Assembly: GCF_008831285.2 (NCBI RefSeq)
Contig: NC_045138.2
Span: forward strand, 20,183,934 to 20,247,933
Source: Nymphaea colorata
Lineage: Eukaryota > Streptophyta > Magnoliopsida > Nymphaeales > Nymphaeaceae
DNA length: 64,000 nucleotides
Direction of reading: 5' to 3'
Position numbers and translations under genes: made by a program. The notes below the pieces were generated by a model. That model did not search any database, was not told the DNA's origin, and saw nothing but the letters and a program-made list of their open reading frames with translations. Positions 27,901-37,882 of this stretch are shown piece by piece. How positions within the stretch are numbered: position 1 is the first letter of the stretch; each line of letters opens with the position of its first letter.

Positions 27901-30900
27901 TAGTTGCTGTCGATAGAAGTGAAAAATGAGTCTTCTGCAATAAAGGATCATTCAGATGATTCTTTATTCTAGTAATGCAGGGCATGAATGTATTTTTTTA
28001 TAATGATGTGATCATCGCGGATGTCAAACACCACCAATTCTATGAGGCTCTAGCAAAACTACCATTTTATGGAGCTCTACCATAATAAAAAAAGCTCGGC
28101 CCTTTCCACAAAATGTTACAAGACGTGAAGACAATTCTATAGAACCTCTAAAAAGGCAGGGACCATTTCGTGAAAAGTCTTAATATGGGTCAGACATCAT
28201 TTGCAAGAGTTGCAACACACCACTTTGCTTTGCTCCCTGCCATCTTTGTATTTGTTGACTGGTTTCTAGCATTGATGTAGTTGTCTTTACTGGAAGGGAG
28301 ATTATAACTTATATGTGTCAATCATTGGCATAAGATATTGTTCTCGTGTTTTTATTGGCGAGTTCTTTTTGGCAGTAAACTGGAATGTAGTTCTCGGGAA
28401 AATCTCAAGAAAGTATCTGGAATTCAAAAAATTAAAAATTAAAAGAAAAATTATGAAACTATAAGATTTTGACTAATTTTCTTGAAAAAACATTAATCAA
28501 AATCCAAATAATTATTAAAAAATTAAAAGAGGTATCAAGAAATTTAAAATATATTGAAAACAAAATTTTCTGGGAAAAGGGAACAAATGCAAAAAAAAGG
28601 TGTGACATCTCATTTATCTTTTTTTTCAAAATATCATGGTTTTTCGTTTTTTTTTTTTTTGCTTTAAATTCCTTTTTTTTTGCTTCATTTTTTTTTTGAA
28701 AAAAAAACTGTGATATTTGTCATGGGGTTATCAGTTTGCCAATTTAATCAACAAACTGGCAGTCATCAATTCCTCTTTCTTCTGAAAGACGTTTGATGTC
28801 AATTATTGAGTTACTGGGGAATAAAGAAGCCAACTGATCATTTGTTTGTAGGATGTGTGTGTTCCTTTATCACGCCTTGCCGAATGCATTTCAAAATCGA
28901 AAATTGAACTTGATGCTTCACCACTGGTCTGGTAAATTCATGTTACTTTAATGAATTTCTCTCAAATTCGCTAAAGGGTTCAGCTACATCCATATATTAA
29001 CACCTTCATCTTGTCTGCTTGTCATCAGCACGGTGATTGCCCATGCAGGTGATGGGAATTTTCATACATTTATCTTGTTTGATCCAAACAATGAGGAGCA
29101 CCTTCGGGAAGCTGAAAGATTGAACCATTTTATGGTTGACACTGCTTTATCTATGGAAGGTATTTTAATCATTGAATCAAATGAATATAGCAAACAGTAA
29201 TGAGAATTTAACATAGACTATATAGTATATACATTCCAGAGTGAAGCAGTTCCAGTTGACAGGTTTTGGTTGCAATTTGAGTTTGCATGTTGTTTTATGC
29301 CTTGCGTTGAACATAACATTTATGATTAAGCAACTGTGCCTTTCCTGCCTATAGCATGTCAAATTAGTTATGTCATTGTCATAAAGATGAATGGCATTAC
29401 AGCTGTTACACATAATGAGGTATGGTATGGAGCACTTTCATGAGGCAACAGGTGACCAGTCCCATTAAGGCAATAAAAAATGAAAAACGAAAAATTGGGG
29501 GTTCGCAAAGGAGAATCATAAATTGCTTAACAATCAAGTACATGTATTGCATGTGAAAGGAGGTAAATGCATGTAAATTCTGCAATTACAGCTGTTTGGT
29601 TGATTGGGTTGTTAGGGTTCGCTTTATTGTCTATATTTTCTTCACAATTGAAATTCTATGCTAGCTTCCAATCAGTTGTTCTTAGATTTGATTTAAGGAA
29701 TCAGTTAAAAAGCATCAGAATGGTTGGACGTGGTCAATTTTCTCTGTTATGAACAGCGACTGCAAAAAATCAAAGTCTGTTATGCCTATTGTTTTCCTGC
29801 GTATTAAACTATCATATCTGTTCGAAGTTTCAAAATTTAGCTTCAAATCTCCAACCAAATATTTGTTTCTTCCTTTCTTAGTTGTTCTGTTTTTGTGAGG
29901 TACACATAATCATGGAACTGTGGAATGGCTATAACAATAGCTTATATTTTCTTATGTTATGCAAGTGTTTGCATGAACTATTTGTTCTTACAGCTCAAGC
30001 CTTTCATTCTCCTGCATTATTTCAAGAACCATCTCCTAGTCTTAAATCTTTAGTCCTTCTTTATTTTTCCTCCAACTTTCATACGGACTACCTGTTTCTT
30101 ATGGTTTCTAAACTTTCGTTGGCCTTGTACATTACTCTAAGCAGGGACCTGTACAGGAGAACATGGTGTTGGTTCTGGTAAAATGAAGGTACCTTTTTGC
30201 ACTTTACCATGAAACACTTTTTATTTGAGTTTTAATCATGTGGGTGACAATGACAAATATGTTTTATGTTTAATTCTCCTGATCATTCCTCCTATCATGC
30301 TATTTTGTAATTTATGCTATCAAAACTCAAAAGATGGATGAAAGAACCTTATCCATGTAAATTATATTTCCTGGCCTACTTAGTCTTCAATGTTGGACTC
30401 CTGAAAAAGATTAGTTTCTCGTAATCCATTGGTTAATCGTGATAAAGCTTTGTAATGGTAAAATTTTGCATCAGAAGATAACTTCTTGTTGCATAATCAC
30501 AAGTTCTCACACTTCAAAGAATGCACGACCATAAAAATAGATGATTACAGACAAAATTGCACAAACTACAAATATGGTTATGTTATAAGTGGTTTTATTC
30601 ACATGCTTCCAAAAGAGAACCATTATATGCTTATTCAGTCATCTGAATTCATTGAGAGTTGGTTTGGATTTATGGTGAACCAAAAGGGAGATCAGTGGCA
30701 TATTTCATCAAGGTATGTCCAAGCTGGAGATGTTCAAGAACATCAAACACTGCAAGTCAATAACAATGTAGAAGTTTGATGGTCAAGCTTGTCGCAAGAA
30801 AACCGTTGATTATAGTAGTACAAAAGAAATTAATGAAATTCATGAATACCTACATGAACACATATCTCATTGATTGTTGTCATGTCACATGTCAGAATAC

Positions 30901-31508
30901 ACATCTGTTATGCGGTGGATTTAATTTTCTCCAGCAGAATGGATAATTTTTGGTGTTTATAATAGTTTTGCAAACATCGTTGTACAAGTATAGTCAACTT
31001 CATCTGTGAAGTTTTAAGAACACAAGCAGATGAATAAGAATCTGCCTGGCCCCCTATATCGGACTGATATACTAATGCAATCTTAGTGCTACATTTGTGT
31101 CTATTCTTGCATACCTCTTAAGATTGAACTCTGCAAATTCAGCTTCATGTTGACAGTACAAAAGTGGTCAATTCTTTCACATTCTCTCCTTTATTCAGGT
31201 TCTAACCTCTATATTACTTTCTTTTAGTATTTTATCTATGTATGTTTGAGCATTATGTTCTTCATGCCTTTCTTTCGAACCCAAACACTTACCATCTCTT
31301 GCCAATGATATGTGTGACCTTGAAGTGCAAGTTTCTTTTGGATATATTCCTGCCAATCTTACAAACGCGCTAAAATTTCCCATTTTAGTATCTAGAGAAG
31401 GAGCTGGGCATCCAAGCGCTGAGGACCATGAAAAAAATAAAGACTGCTTTGGATCCGAATGACATCATGAACCCAGGAAAGCTCATTCCTCCACACGTTT
31501 GTTTTTAA
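15727..31508 (+). CDS. DLD: D-lactate dehydrogenase (cytochrome), mitochondrial, copy 2; complete
   Basis: Oxidises D-lactate to pyruvate with FAD, donating to cytochrome c in mitochondria. Eighteen exons: 15727-15965, 16115-16208, 16923-17023, 18623-18671, 19951-20043, 21101-21215, 21388-21448, 23109-23145, 23324-23385, 24079-24175, 25677-25751, 26885-26993, 27233-27342, 27654-27716, 28852-28931, 29029-29159, 30145-30188, 31389-31508. They total 1680 nt, giving 559 residues (Arabidopsis DLD: 567). Residues 1-60 are Arg/Ser/Ala-rich with a hydrophobic stretch, fitting a mitochondrial presequence. The PCMH FAD-binding fold starts at VPIVPYGGATSLEGH (162-176) and includes PGASIGGMCATRCSGS; the C-terminal FAD-oxidase domain has HAGDGNFH and GEHGVGSGK. 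Every junction keeps frame and GT-AG. The start was chosen because it is the first ATG after a TATA box and begins the presequence. AATAAA lies at 31719. Tandem paralogue of copy 1. Confidence 0.96.
17455..17800. repeat. AT-rich interspersed repeat in DLD copy 2 intron 3; inverted partner of 2140-2480
   Basis: T-rich block of about 345 bp whose reverse complement matches 2140-2480 (see there). Because it lies in a different intron from its partner (intron 3 here, the intron after exon 12 there), the pair arose by two insertions or transposition, not by the DLD gene duplication. Non-coding. Confidence 0.7.
24826..24934. repeat. Compound microsatellite (AT)n-(AAAT)n-(AT)n-(GTAT)n
   Basis: Successive runs of AT, AAAT, AT again and GTAT in intron 10 of DLD copy 2. 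Likely length-polymorphic. Confidence 0.97.
26170..26400. repeat. Degenerate interspersed repeat in DLD copy 2 intron 11
   Basis: Contains AAGGCATCATGCCTGATATG, TATCACATTAAGTATCAGTC, CTATCGTATTGGGAAGG and GATATGCTCCAGCACCGAG. Shares its TATCGG/GATACG vocabulary with 9840-10135. Non-coding and without definable ends. Confidence 0.45.
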
Positions 31509-32570
31509 CAAGCCATTTTTGCATACAATATCGTTTTTTCTCCTTTCTTTCCCATTTGCAAGTTGTTGTTAGGCAGTCCTACCAGATAAACTCCAAGAAG
31601 GTCCCCTGCGTATTAAGCTCTTGATCTTCTTCAACTTGATGGACTGAAGTCCAATGCAAGCCTGGTGGAGAGAGCTCTTATTTTATTGGCATATCCTGTT
31701 GTGTTATTGTATTTGCAAAATAAATACTCTTGTACGGACATATATTCTCACAAAATAATTTGCATAATTGCTAGGCAATCTAAATCCTTTGTCAGCTGCA
31801 AGCCTGCATGTAAAAGTTGCCTTATCTAGATCAATATGAACCACATTGAACACTTGGACTTAGGGTCTTTTATGGCAGTAGGCTTTCCAGTATTGAAAGT
31901 GAGGTAGATCGGCTCATTTTGGCTAGAAAAGAGGGCTTGGAGCGCTCATTTTCTGCTGGAAAGTGAGGGGCTTTGATGCCCTCCATCTCAGACAGAAAAA
32001 GAGAGCCTCAGCCCTCCTTCTTGGCTATGAAACAGAGAGGAGATAAACCCTCAGAGGAGATAAACCCTCGGCCACCTTGGTCGAGCGTTTGAGAATTGAG
32101 AGTGAGAGAAAGTCGAAGAACACCAACCAGGCTGCCAACTTTCAAATATGGTATACATGCCTAACGCACATCAAACAGTGCTCGGACCGAACAGTCTACT
32201 ACTTCTCCTCCTTGTGGAAAACATCCTTCCATGTTGGGCAGTTCGAGTTGCGCGCATACTTTTGTACATGCAACAACAAGAATGCACCAAAAGAGGTGGA
32301 GGGCATTTTTGATTTTTTTTATAAAACAATGGGTATTTTAGGCTTTTTGACTTTTTCTAAAAAAGTTTTTTTAAATTTAGATAAGGGTACTTTGGTCATT
32401 ATACATCATATGCATAAGTTTTCGTGCAAATCCTGGGAATGTGAAAATAACGTGCTTCCACTGCTGGGCCCATCTGCCCTTCTAAAGACAGCTAGGTCCA
32501 ATGTTATCTTATCAACGGAAGTCTTTCAACTCTTAAGCAGTAAACGAGACCCAAACCTACCGGAGAAAGT
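31509..32570. other. Interval between DLD copy 2 and the first carboxylesterase
   Basis: Holds the DLD 3' UTR (AATAAA at 31719) and the upstream region of the carboxylesterase. A short duplication, AGAGGAGATAAACCCTC twice, lies at about 32036-32070. No convincing TATA box or other gene is seen. Confidence 0.55.
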
Positions 32571-33563
32571 ATGAGAAAGGAGGTTCCATTTGAAGTGGAA
32601 AATTTCAGAGGCATCGTCCGAGTTTTCAGCGATGGAAGCGTGATCCGATCGGATGATCCTTCTGCCAAGGTCCCCATCGAAGACGATGGCTCCATCGCTT
32701 GGAAGGACTTCACTTTCGACAACTCCTTCTCCCTCCAACTCCGCATCTACAAGCCTTCCTCCATCCCTGATCAGAAGAAGCTTCCCATCTACATCTACTT
32801 TCTAGCAGGAGGCTTCTGCTTTGGTTCGAGAACGTGGCCCATTTTTCACAACTTCTGCCTTCGTCTTGCCTCTCGTCTTCAAGCTGTCGTCATCGCTCCC
32901 GATCACCGCTGGGCCCCCGAATACCCACTTCCATCTGCAATCGATGATGCCTTTACTGCTATTAAATGGGTACAAACTGAATTTCGCATGAAAAATTCAG
33001 CCTCTTCTCTCATGGATTTCGCTGATCCTAAACAGGTCTACATATCTGGGAATTCATCTGGTGGGAACATCTGTCACCATCTTGCTGTAGGATTTGCTGC
33101 CCAAAATCTCTCACCACTGTCTGTGAGAGGATACATCCTGATCACCCCAGGATTTAGTAGTGAGAAGAGATCTCCTGCAGAGCTATCTTGTCCAGCCAGC
33201 GACCTTTATATTATTGAGCATCATGACTGTCTATGGAAACTTGCAGTGCCAAAAGGTTCCACAAGGAACCATCCGCTAGCGAACCCGCTTGGTCCAAATG
33301 GCAAGGATCTGAGTTCAATCAAGTTCTCCCCAGTCCTTGTAGTCACGGGAACTCGCGACTTGATCCGTGACAGACAGACGGCTTATGTGGAAAAACTTAG
33401 AGGCATTGGTAGCCATGCGGACATGGTGGTGTTTGATGGGGAGCGACATAACTTCAATTACTACAATCCAAAGTCTGCGGCTAACAGTGAACTCATGGAT
33501 CGAATCAAGAGCTTCATGGCTGCCACTAGTGGCGAAACTTGTAAGTCCAGGTCTCGTCTTTGA
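32571..33563 (+). CDS. CXE15-like carboxylesterase with altered oxyanion-hole motif
   Basis: Single-exon alpha/beta hydrolase of the plant carboxylesterase (HSL/GID1-like) family, 330 residues, the usual length. Nearest remembered relative is Arabidopsis CXE15, an enzyme reported to hydrolyse strigolactones; shared blocks include the FCFGSRTWP and FHNFC segment after the oxyanion loop and the VRGY segment. The triad is present: Ser162 in GNSSGGN, Asp263 in TGTRDLIRDR and His293 in ERHNF. The oxyanion-hole motif HGGG is LAGG here (residues 78-81), so the conserved His and first Gly are gone; GDSAGG has become GNSSGG and YRLAPE has become HRWAPE. It is open end to end and is probably expressed, but esterase activity may be reduced or altered. 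The start is the first ATG aligning with the family N-terminus. It is the most diverged open copy in the cluster. Substrate is inference. Confidence 0.9.
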   Translation: MRKEVPFEVENFRGIVRVFSDGSVIRSDDPSAKVPIEDDGSIAWKDFTFDNSFSLQLRIYKPSSIPDQKKLPIYIYFLAGGFCFGSRTWPIFHNFCLRLASRLQAVVIAPDHRWAPEYPLPSAIDDAFTAIKWVQTEFRMKNSASSLMDFADPKQVYISGNSSGGNICHHLAVGFAAQNLSPLSVRGYILITPGFSSEKRSPAELSCPASDLYIIEHHDCLWKLAVPKGSTRNHPLANPLGPNGKDLSSIKFSPVLVVTGTRDLIRDRQTAYVEKLRGIGSHADMVVFDGERHNFNYYNPKSAANSELMDRIKSFMAATSGETCKSRSRL

Positions 33564-34180
33564 TCCAACCAACCTGGGCTTATGATCCCTCCAGAAGGCA
33601 TTGGTGTGCCCCTACTTTTGTCCTCTCCTTTGTGCCTGGTTTGTTTCCTTTATCTTCAATGAAGGTGAAAACTCTTTTAAGGCCCTTTAGTGGGCACTAG
33701 ATCAGACATGCAGTGATTGAGTAATGCATCTTGAATATTTATTGGTTGATTTGAATATTACAGGAGTCGTCTTGTGTCATGGTAACATTTGTGTTGTGGC
33801 GGCTGTCATGTTAATTAGTATTTAAGATATTCTTGAGATATACAAATTATACTTAAAAAATTCTTCACTTTATAATACCGGGACACAATATATGTGACAA
33901 AGATTACACGATATATGTGACAAAGATTTGAACTTAGATGAAGTGATGGGTGAAAACAAATGAATCAAACAATCAGGGAAAATAAATGTATGAGCAGGCA
34001 ATGAGTTGTCAGAAATGTTAAAATATAAATATTTTATTCCCTCTTGCCAGACCATTACGCTGACACACTAGTCACTTAATTTCTATGTGCACGTGAAAAT
34101 AATTATATTTTAAGCGACATAATTTGCAAAACGATTAATTGGTTCAAAGGTCAATTTCATTATAAGCGACCGATCCACTA

Positions 34181-34240
34181 ATTAACAACGAGGAATCTAT
34201 CTTGTACATAATTAACAACGAGGAATCTATCTTGTACATA
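34181..34240. repeat. 30-bp tandem duplication
   Basis: ATTAACAACGAGGAATCTAT followed by CTTGTACATA occurs twice in a row without change. The homologous site in the sister unit (about 36503-36545) has one copy plus a different short duplication around TTTATTGTACAAATTTATT. Confidence 0.95.
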
Positions 34241-34369
34241 AATTTATTTGATCGTGTGCACAAATGTATATGAAAATTTGATTATCTAAGCAACCAAATC
34301 TTCTTATAAAATCTCCATCCAAGTGGAAGCAATGAGAGTGAGCTGCGTGCAACACTTGGTGCTTGTAGG

Positions 34370-34581
34370 TAAGGCTGGGCACCAAGCCAGACTGCCGGCA
34401 GGTACTCGATATTCAGTTGGACTCGGGCCACGTTGGAAAAAAAGACATTGGGCTTAATAATTTATTTAAATTATTTATTTCATTAATATATATATATATA
34501 TAATATTTTATTACAAATAATTATATTATTTTATATTAAAAATATATTTTTTAATGTAATCGGAGCGGATCAGCCGGATTA
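34370..34581. mobile_element. 212-bp insertion with 8-bp target duplication, probably hAT-like MITE
   Basis: Bounded by the exact 8-bp duplication CTTGTAGG (34362-34369 and 34582-34589). The sister unit has a single CTTGTAGG at 36664-36671 with the flanking sequences joined, which is the empty site. The insert begins TAAGGCTGGGCACC and ends CAGCCGGATTA; the ends are only weakly inverted. The middle is AT-rich, non-coding and has a TA run. The TSD size favours hAT; the family is inference. Confidence 0.75.
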
Positions 34582-34835
34582 CTTGTAGGCTAAAAAAAAA
34601 GGTGGGACTTGGTATTTTGGAAATTATTTAAAAAAAGATGTCCTTTTTTTAAAATTTTTAGCCTTTTTTTTTAATTTTCCAATACAAAAGTTTTCTTTTT
34701 CTATTCTATTAATCAAGAGCACTTTAACATGTGCACCAACTAGTGTATATAACCAGCTCCTCAGAGTAACTAAGGACCAAAGAAAGAGAGAGGGAGATGA
34801 AAGAGTGAGCAAGAGAGAGAGGGGGGGAGGGAGAG

Positions 34836-35783
34836 ATGGAAAAGGAAGCTCCTTTGGAAGTAGAAAACTATGAAGACTTAGTTCGAGTTTTTAGCGACTG
34901 AAGTGTAGAACGTGCAGATGATCCCTATGCGAAGGCTCCTCTCAAAGATGATCTTGGCTCTGTCATATGGAAAGACTAACACTTTTGATCATTCTTTCTC
35001 CCTTCAAGTTCGCATCTACAGTCCTTCTTCCATTCCACCAAACAAGAAGCTACCCATCTACATCTACATTCATGGTGGTGGTTACTGTTCATCTTCCACA
35101 ACTATTGCTACCATCTTGCTTCCAAGCTTCAAGTGGTTGTTGTTGCTCCTGACTACCGTCTAGCACCTGAAAACCCACTTCCGGCTGCCATTGATGATGC
35201 CTTTACGGCCATCAAGTGGGTACAATCTCAGTTTCGCTTTAAAGATTCAGCCTCTTGTCTCATCAATTCGGCCGATCCCCATCGCGTTTACGTGAGTGGG
35301 GAGACTCGGCTGGTCGAAACAGGACTTGGGACCCTAGAAATTTCACCGCTGTGCATTTTAATTACGCCAGCCTTTGGTTGTGAAAGGAGAACCTATTCGG
35401 AGCTGTTAAGTGCCGTTAGATCTCTCAATAACATGGAAAACTTTGACTGCTTGTTCGACTTGCGCTACGAAGAGGATCAACAAGGGAAGCATCCACTAGC
35501 AAACCCATGCGGTTCCAACAGCATGGACTTCACCTTCATCAGTATCCCATCAATGCTAGTAGTCGTGGCTGGCCGCGATGCCTTCCATGATAGACACTTG
35601 GCTTATGTGCAGGCACTCAAAGGCATGGGTCGAGATGTGGAGATGGTGCTACTTGAAGGTGAAAAGCATTCATTTACCTTGTTCCGCCCTGACTCTCGGC
35701 CAAGCACGGAACTTGTGGCTCGAATTATGAGCTTCATTGTTGCCACCAGCGGTGAGGCTGGCAAGACAAGGTCTCTACTTTGA
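34836..35783 (+). pseudogene. CXE15-like carboxylesterase pseudogene
   Basis: Close copy of the intact gene at 36887, with the same TATA box (TATATAA at 34746-34752) and leader. It cannot make the enzyme: GGA of the conserved FSDGS motif has become a TGA stop at 34899-34901, an extra A after GACTA near 34977 shifts the frame, a short deletion removes the segment after HGGGYC, and a further deletion destroys GDSAGGN, so the catalytic serine region reads GETRLVE. The 3' third stays open for long stretches and still carries the Asp and His motifs (AGRDAF, EKHSF), indicating recent decay. No rescue by an intron is seen, because the family copies here are intronless. Confidence 0.92.
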
Positions 35784-35839
35784 TCGAACTTAGCAGTCAA
35801 AATCGATTGTGTCTTCCTTTTCCATACCATACTCTTCTT

Positions 35840-36020
35840 GTCTTACATTTTCTATTTCTTGTCTTACATTTTCTATGTGTAATATGTGTCCGGAGTGTTT
35901 TAATTAGATGGAAATGTTCTTGTTGGTGTCTTCCTCTTCCATATCATCTTCTTGTCTTACAGTTTATGTGTATGTAATATGTGTCCAGAGTGTTTTAATT
36001 AGATGAGAATGTTCTTGTAT
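35840..36020. repeat. Tandem duplication in the 3' flank of the decayed carboxylesterase
   Basis: A segment with AATATGTGTCC(G/A)GAGTG and TTTTAATTAGATG and ATGTTCTTGT occurs at about 35881 and again at about 35976 (period near 95 bp). The intact sister gene has a single version. CTTGTCTTACATTTTCTAT is also doubled at about 35838-35876. Confidence 0.8.
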
Positions 36021-36143
36021 AATACCCATACACGATATATATGACACTGATTTCAACTTACATGAATTGATGGGTAAAAACAAATGAACCAAGCAATCAG
36101 TAATTGTAGAAAACAAATGTACGGGGGCACAATGATTTGTCAG

Positions 36144-36342
36144 CAGGGGCGGAGGGAGGGGGAGGGCCACCTTGGCCATGGCCGCACCCCACCCAATTGA
36201 AAAAAAAAAAAATATTGAAAAAATTAAAAATCTTTAGTTGTGCCATGTATTGTTTGGATTCAAATTCAGTTTGGTCATACCAAGATGTAGAGGTTGTTTT
36301 GTTGACTTACCCTTAAAAAAAAAAATCCTAGCTCTGCCCCTA
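36144..36342. mobile_element. Non-autonomous hAT-like MITE, about 199 bp, with known empty site
   Basis: Begins CAGGGGCGGAGGG and ends TAGCTCTGCCCCTA, giving inverted termini CAGGGGC(G/A)GAG except for the last base. It is flanked by TTTGTCAG on both sides (36136-36143, 36343-36350). The sister unit keeps the uninterrupted sequence around GTTGTCAG at 34005-34012, so the insertion postdates the tandem duplication. Interior homology with the element at 13723-13892 puts both in one family. No coding capacity. Confidence 0.85.
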
Positions 36343-36809
36343 TTTGTCAGAAATACTAAAATATAAATAGTGACCATTACGAGGACATTAAAGTCACTTA
36401 ATTTATATGTGCACGTGAAAAGAACTATATTTTAAGCCCCATAATTTGCAACACGATTAATTGGTTGAAATGTCAATTTCATTATAAGCGATCGATCACT
36501 AATTAACCACGAGGAGTCTACCTTGTACATAAATTTATTGTACAAATTTATTTGATCGTGTGCATAGATGTACATGAAAATTTGATTATCTAAGCAACTA
36601 AATCTTCTGATAAAATCTATCTCCTCCATCAAGTGGAAGCAACGAGAATGAGTTGCGTGCACGCTTGTAGGCTAAAAAAGGGGTGGGATGTGAAGCTATT
36701 TAAAAAGAGATGTTTTTTTAATCTTTTTTTTTTAAATTTTCCTTTTTATCAATACGAAAGGTTTCTTTTTCTATTCTATTAATAGTTTTGGCATGTGCAC
36801 CAACGAGTG

Positions 36810-36816
36810 TATATAA
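36810..36816 (+). promoter_or_regulatory. TATA box that decides the start of the intact carboxylesterase
   Basis: TATATAA within GTGTATATAACCAGCTCC, conserved in the sister unit. It lies downstream of an in-frame upstream ATG at 36788, so that ATG is in the promoter and the true start is the ATG at 36887, after a GA-rich leader of about 40-45 bases. Confidence 0.75.
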
Positions 36817-36886
36817 CCAGCTCCGAGAAGTAACTAAGGACCAAAGAAAGAGAGAGGGAGATCAAAGAGTGAGCAAGGAGGGAGAG

Positions 36887-37882
36887 ATGGTAAAGGAAGC
36901 TCCATTCGAAGTAGAAAACTATGGAGGCCTAGTTCGAGTCTTTAGCGACGGAAGTGTGAAACGTGCAGATGATCCCTACGCGAAGGCTCCTCTCAAAGAT
37001 GATCTTGGCTCTGTCATATGGAAAGACTACACTTTTGATCATTCTTTCTCCCTTCAACTTCGCATCTACAGGCCTTCTTCCATTCCACCAAACAAGAAGC
37101 TATCCATCTACATCTACATTCATGGTGGTGGTTACTGTTATGGATCTCGAACCTGGACCATGTTCCACAACTATTGCCACCATCTTGCCTCCAAGCTTCA
37201 AGTGGTTGTTGTTGCCCCTGATTACCGTCTAGCACCTGAAAACCCACTTCCGGCAGCCATTGATGATGCCTTTACAGCCGTCAAGTGGGTACAATCTCAG
37301 TTTCTCTTTAAAGATTCAGCCTCTTGTCTCATCGATTCGGCCGATCCCCAACGTGTTTACTTGAGTGGGGACTCGGCTGGCGGAAATGCCTGCCACCATT
37401 TATCCGTCGGACTTGCGACCCTAAACATTTCGCCGCTGTGTATTAGAGGTTACATTTTGATTACCCCAGCTTTTGGTGGCGTAAGGAGAACCTATTCGGA
37501 GCTGTTAAGTCCTCTTAGATCTCTCACTAACATGGAAAACTTCGACTGCTTGTTCCGACTTGCGCTACCAAGAGGATCAACAAGGGACCATCCACTATCA
37601 AATCCATGGGGTCCGGACAGCATGGACTTGGCCTTGATCGGTATCCCACCAATGCTAGTAGTCGTGGCTGGCCGCGACGCCTTCCGAGATCGACACTTGG
37701 CTTATGTGCAGGCACTTAAAGGTATGGGAAGAGACGTGGAGATGGTGCTATTTGAAAGTGAAAAACATTCATTTACCTTGTTCCGCTCTGACTCTCGGGC
37801 AAACACTGAACTCATGGCTCGAATTATGAGCTTCATTGTTGCCACCGGCGGTGAGGCTGGCAAGACAAGGTCTCTGCTTTGA
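36887..37882 (+). CDS. CXE15-like carboxylesterase, intact
   Basis: Intronless alpha/beta hydrolase of the plant CXE family, 331 residues. All catalytic elements are standard: HGGG oxyanion motif (79-82), nucleophile Ser163 in GDSAGGN, Asp264 in AGRDAFRDR and His294 in EKHSF, plus the DYRLAPE family signature. The layout matches Arabidopsis CXE15 (GSRTW after HGGGYCY, IRGYI, LPRGSTRDHPLSNP with GP following). Arabidopsis CXE15 breaks down strigolactones; a similar role here is inference from clade membership and gene order. The likely location is cytosolic, as no signal peptide is present. The frame is open back to 36788, but the TATA box at 36810 and alignment with the neighbours favour 36887. 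It is the only copy in the cluster with both an intact frame and canonical active-site motifs. Confidence 0.93.
   Translation: MVKEAPFEVENYGGLVRVFSDGSVKRADDPYAKAPLKDDLGSVIWKDYTFDHSFSLQLRIYRPSSIPPNKKLSIYIYIHGGGYCYGSRTWTMFHNYCHHLASKLQVVVVAPDYRLAPENPLPAAIDDAFTAVKWVQSQFLFKDSASCLIDSADPQRVYLSGDSAGGNACHHLSVGLATLNISPLCIRGYILITPAFGGVRRTYSELLSPLRSLTNMENFDCLFRLALPRGSTRDHPLSNPWGPDSMDLALIGIPPMLVVVAGRDAFRDRHLAYVQALKGMGRDVEMVLFESEKHSFTLFRSDSRANTELMARIMSFIVATGGEAGKTRSLL

Noticed and set aside
32077-32574. 165-codon plus-strand frame overlapping the start of the first carboxylesterase
   Set aside because: It ends four bases into the carboxylesterase, carries a Phe/Lys-rich AT stretch and no domain, and lies where that gene's promoter and leader must be.
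36788-36886. In-frame upstream extension of the intact carboxylesterase
   Set aside because: The TATA box at 36810 lies downstream of this ATG, and the extra 33 residues have no counterpart in the family or the sister copies.
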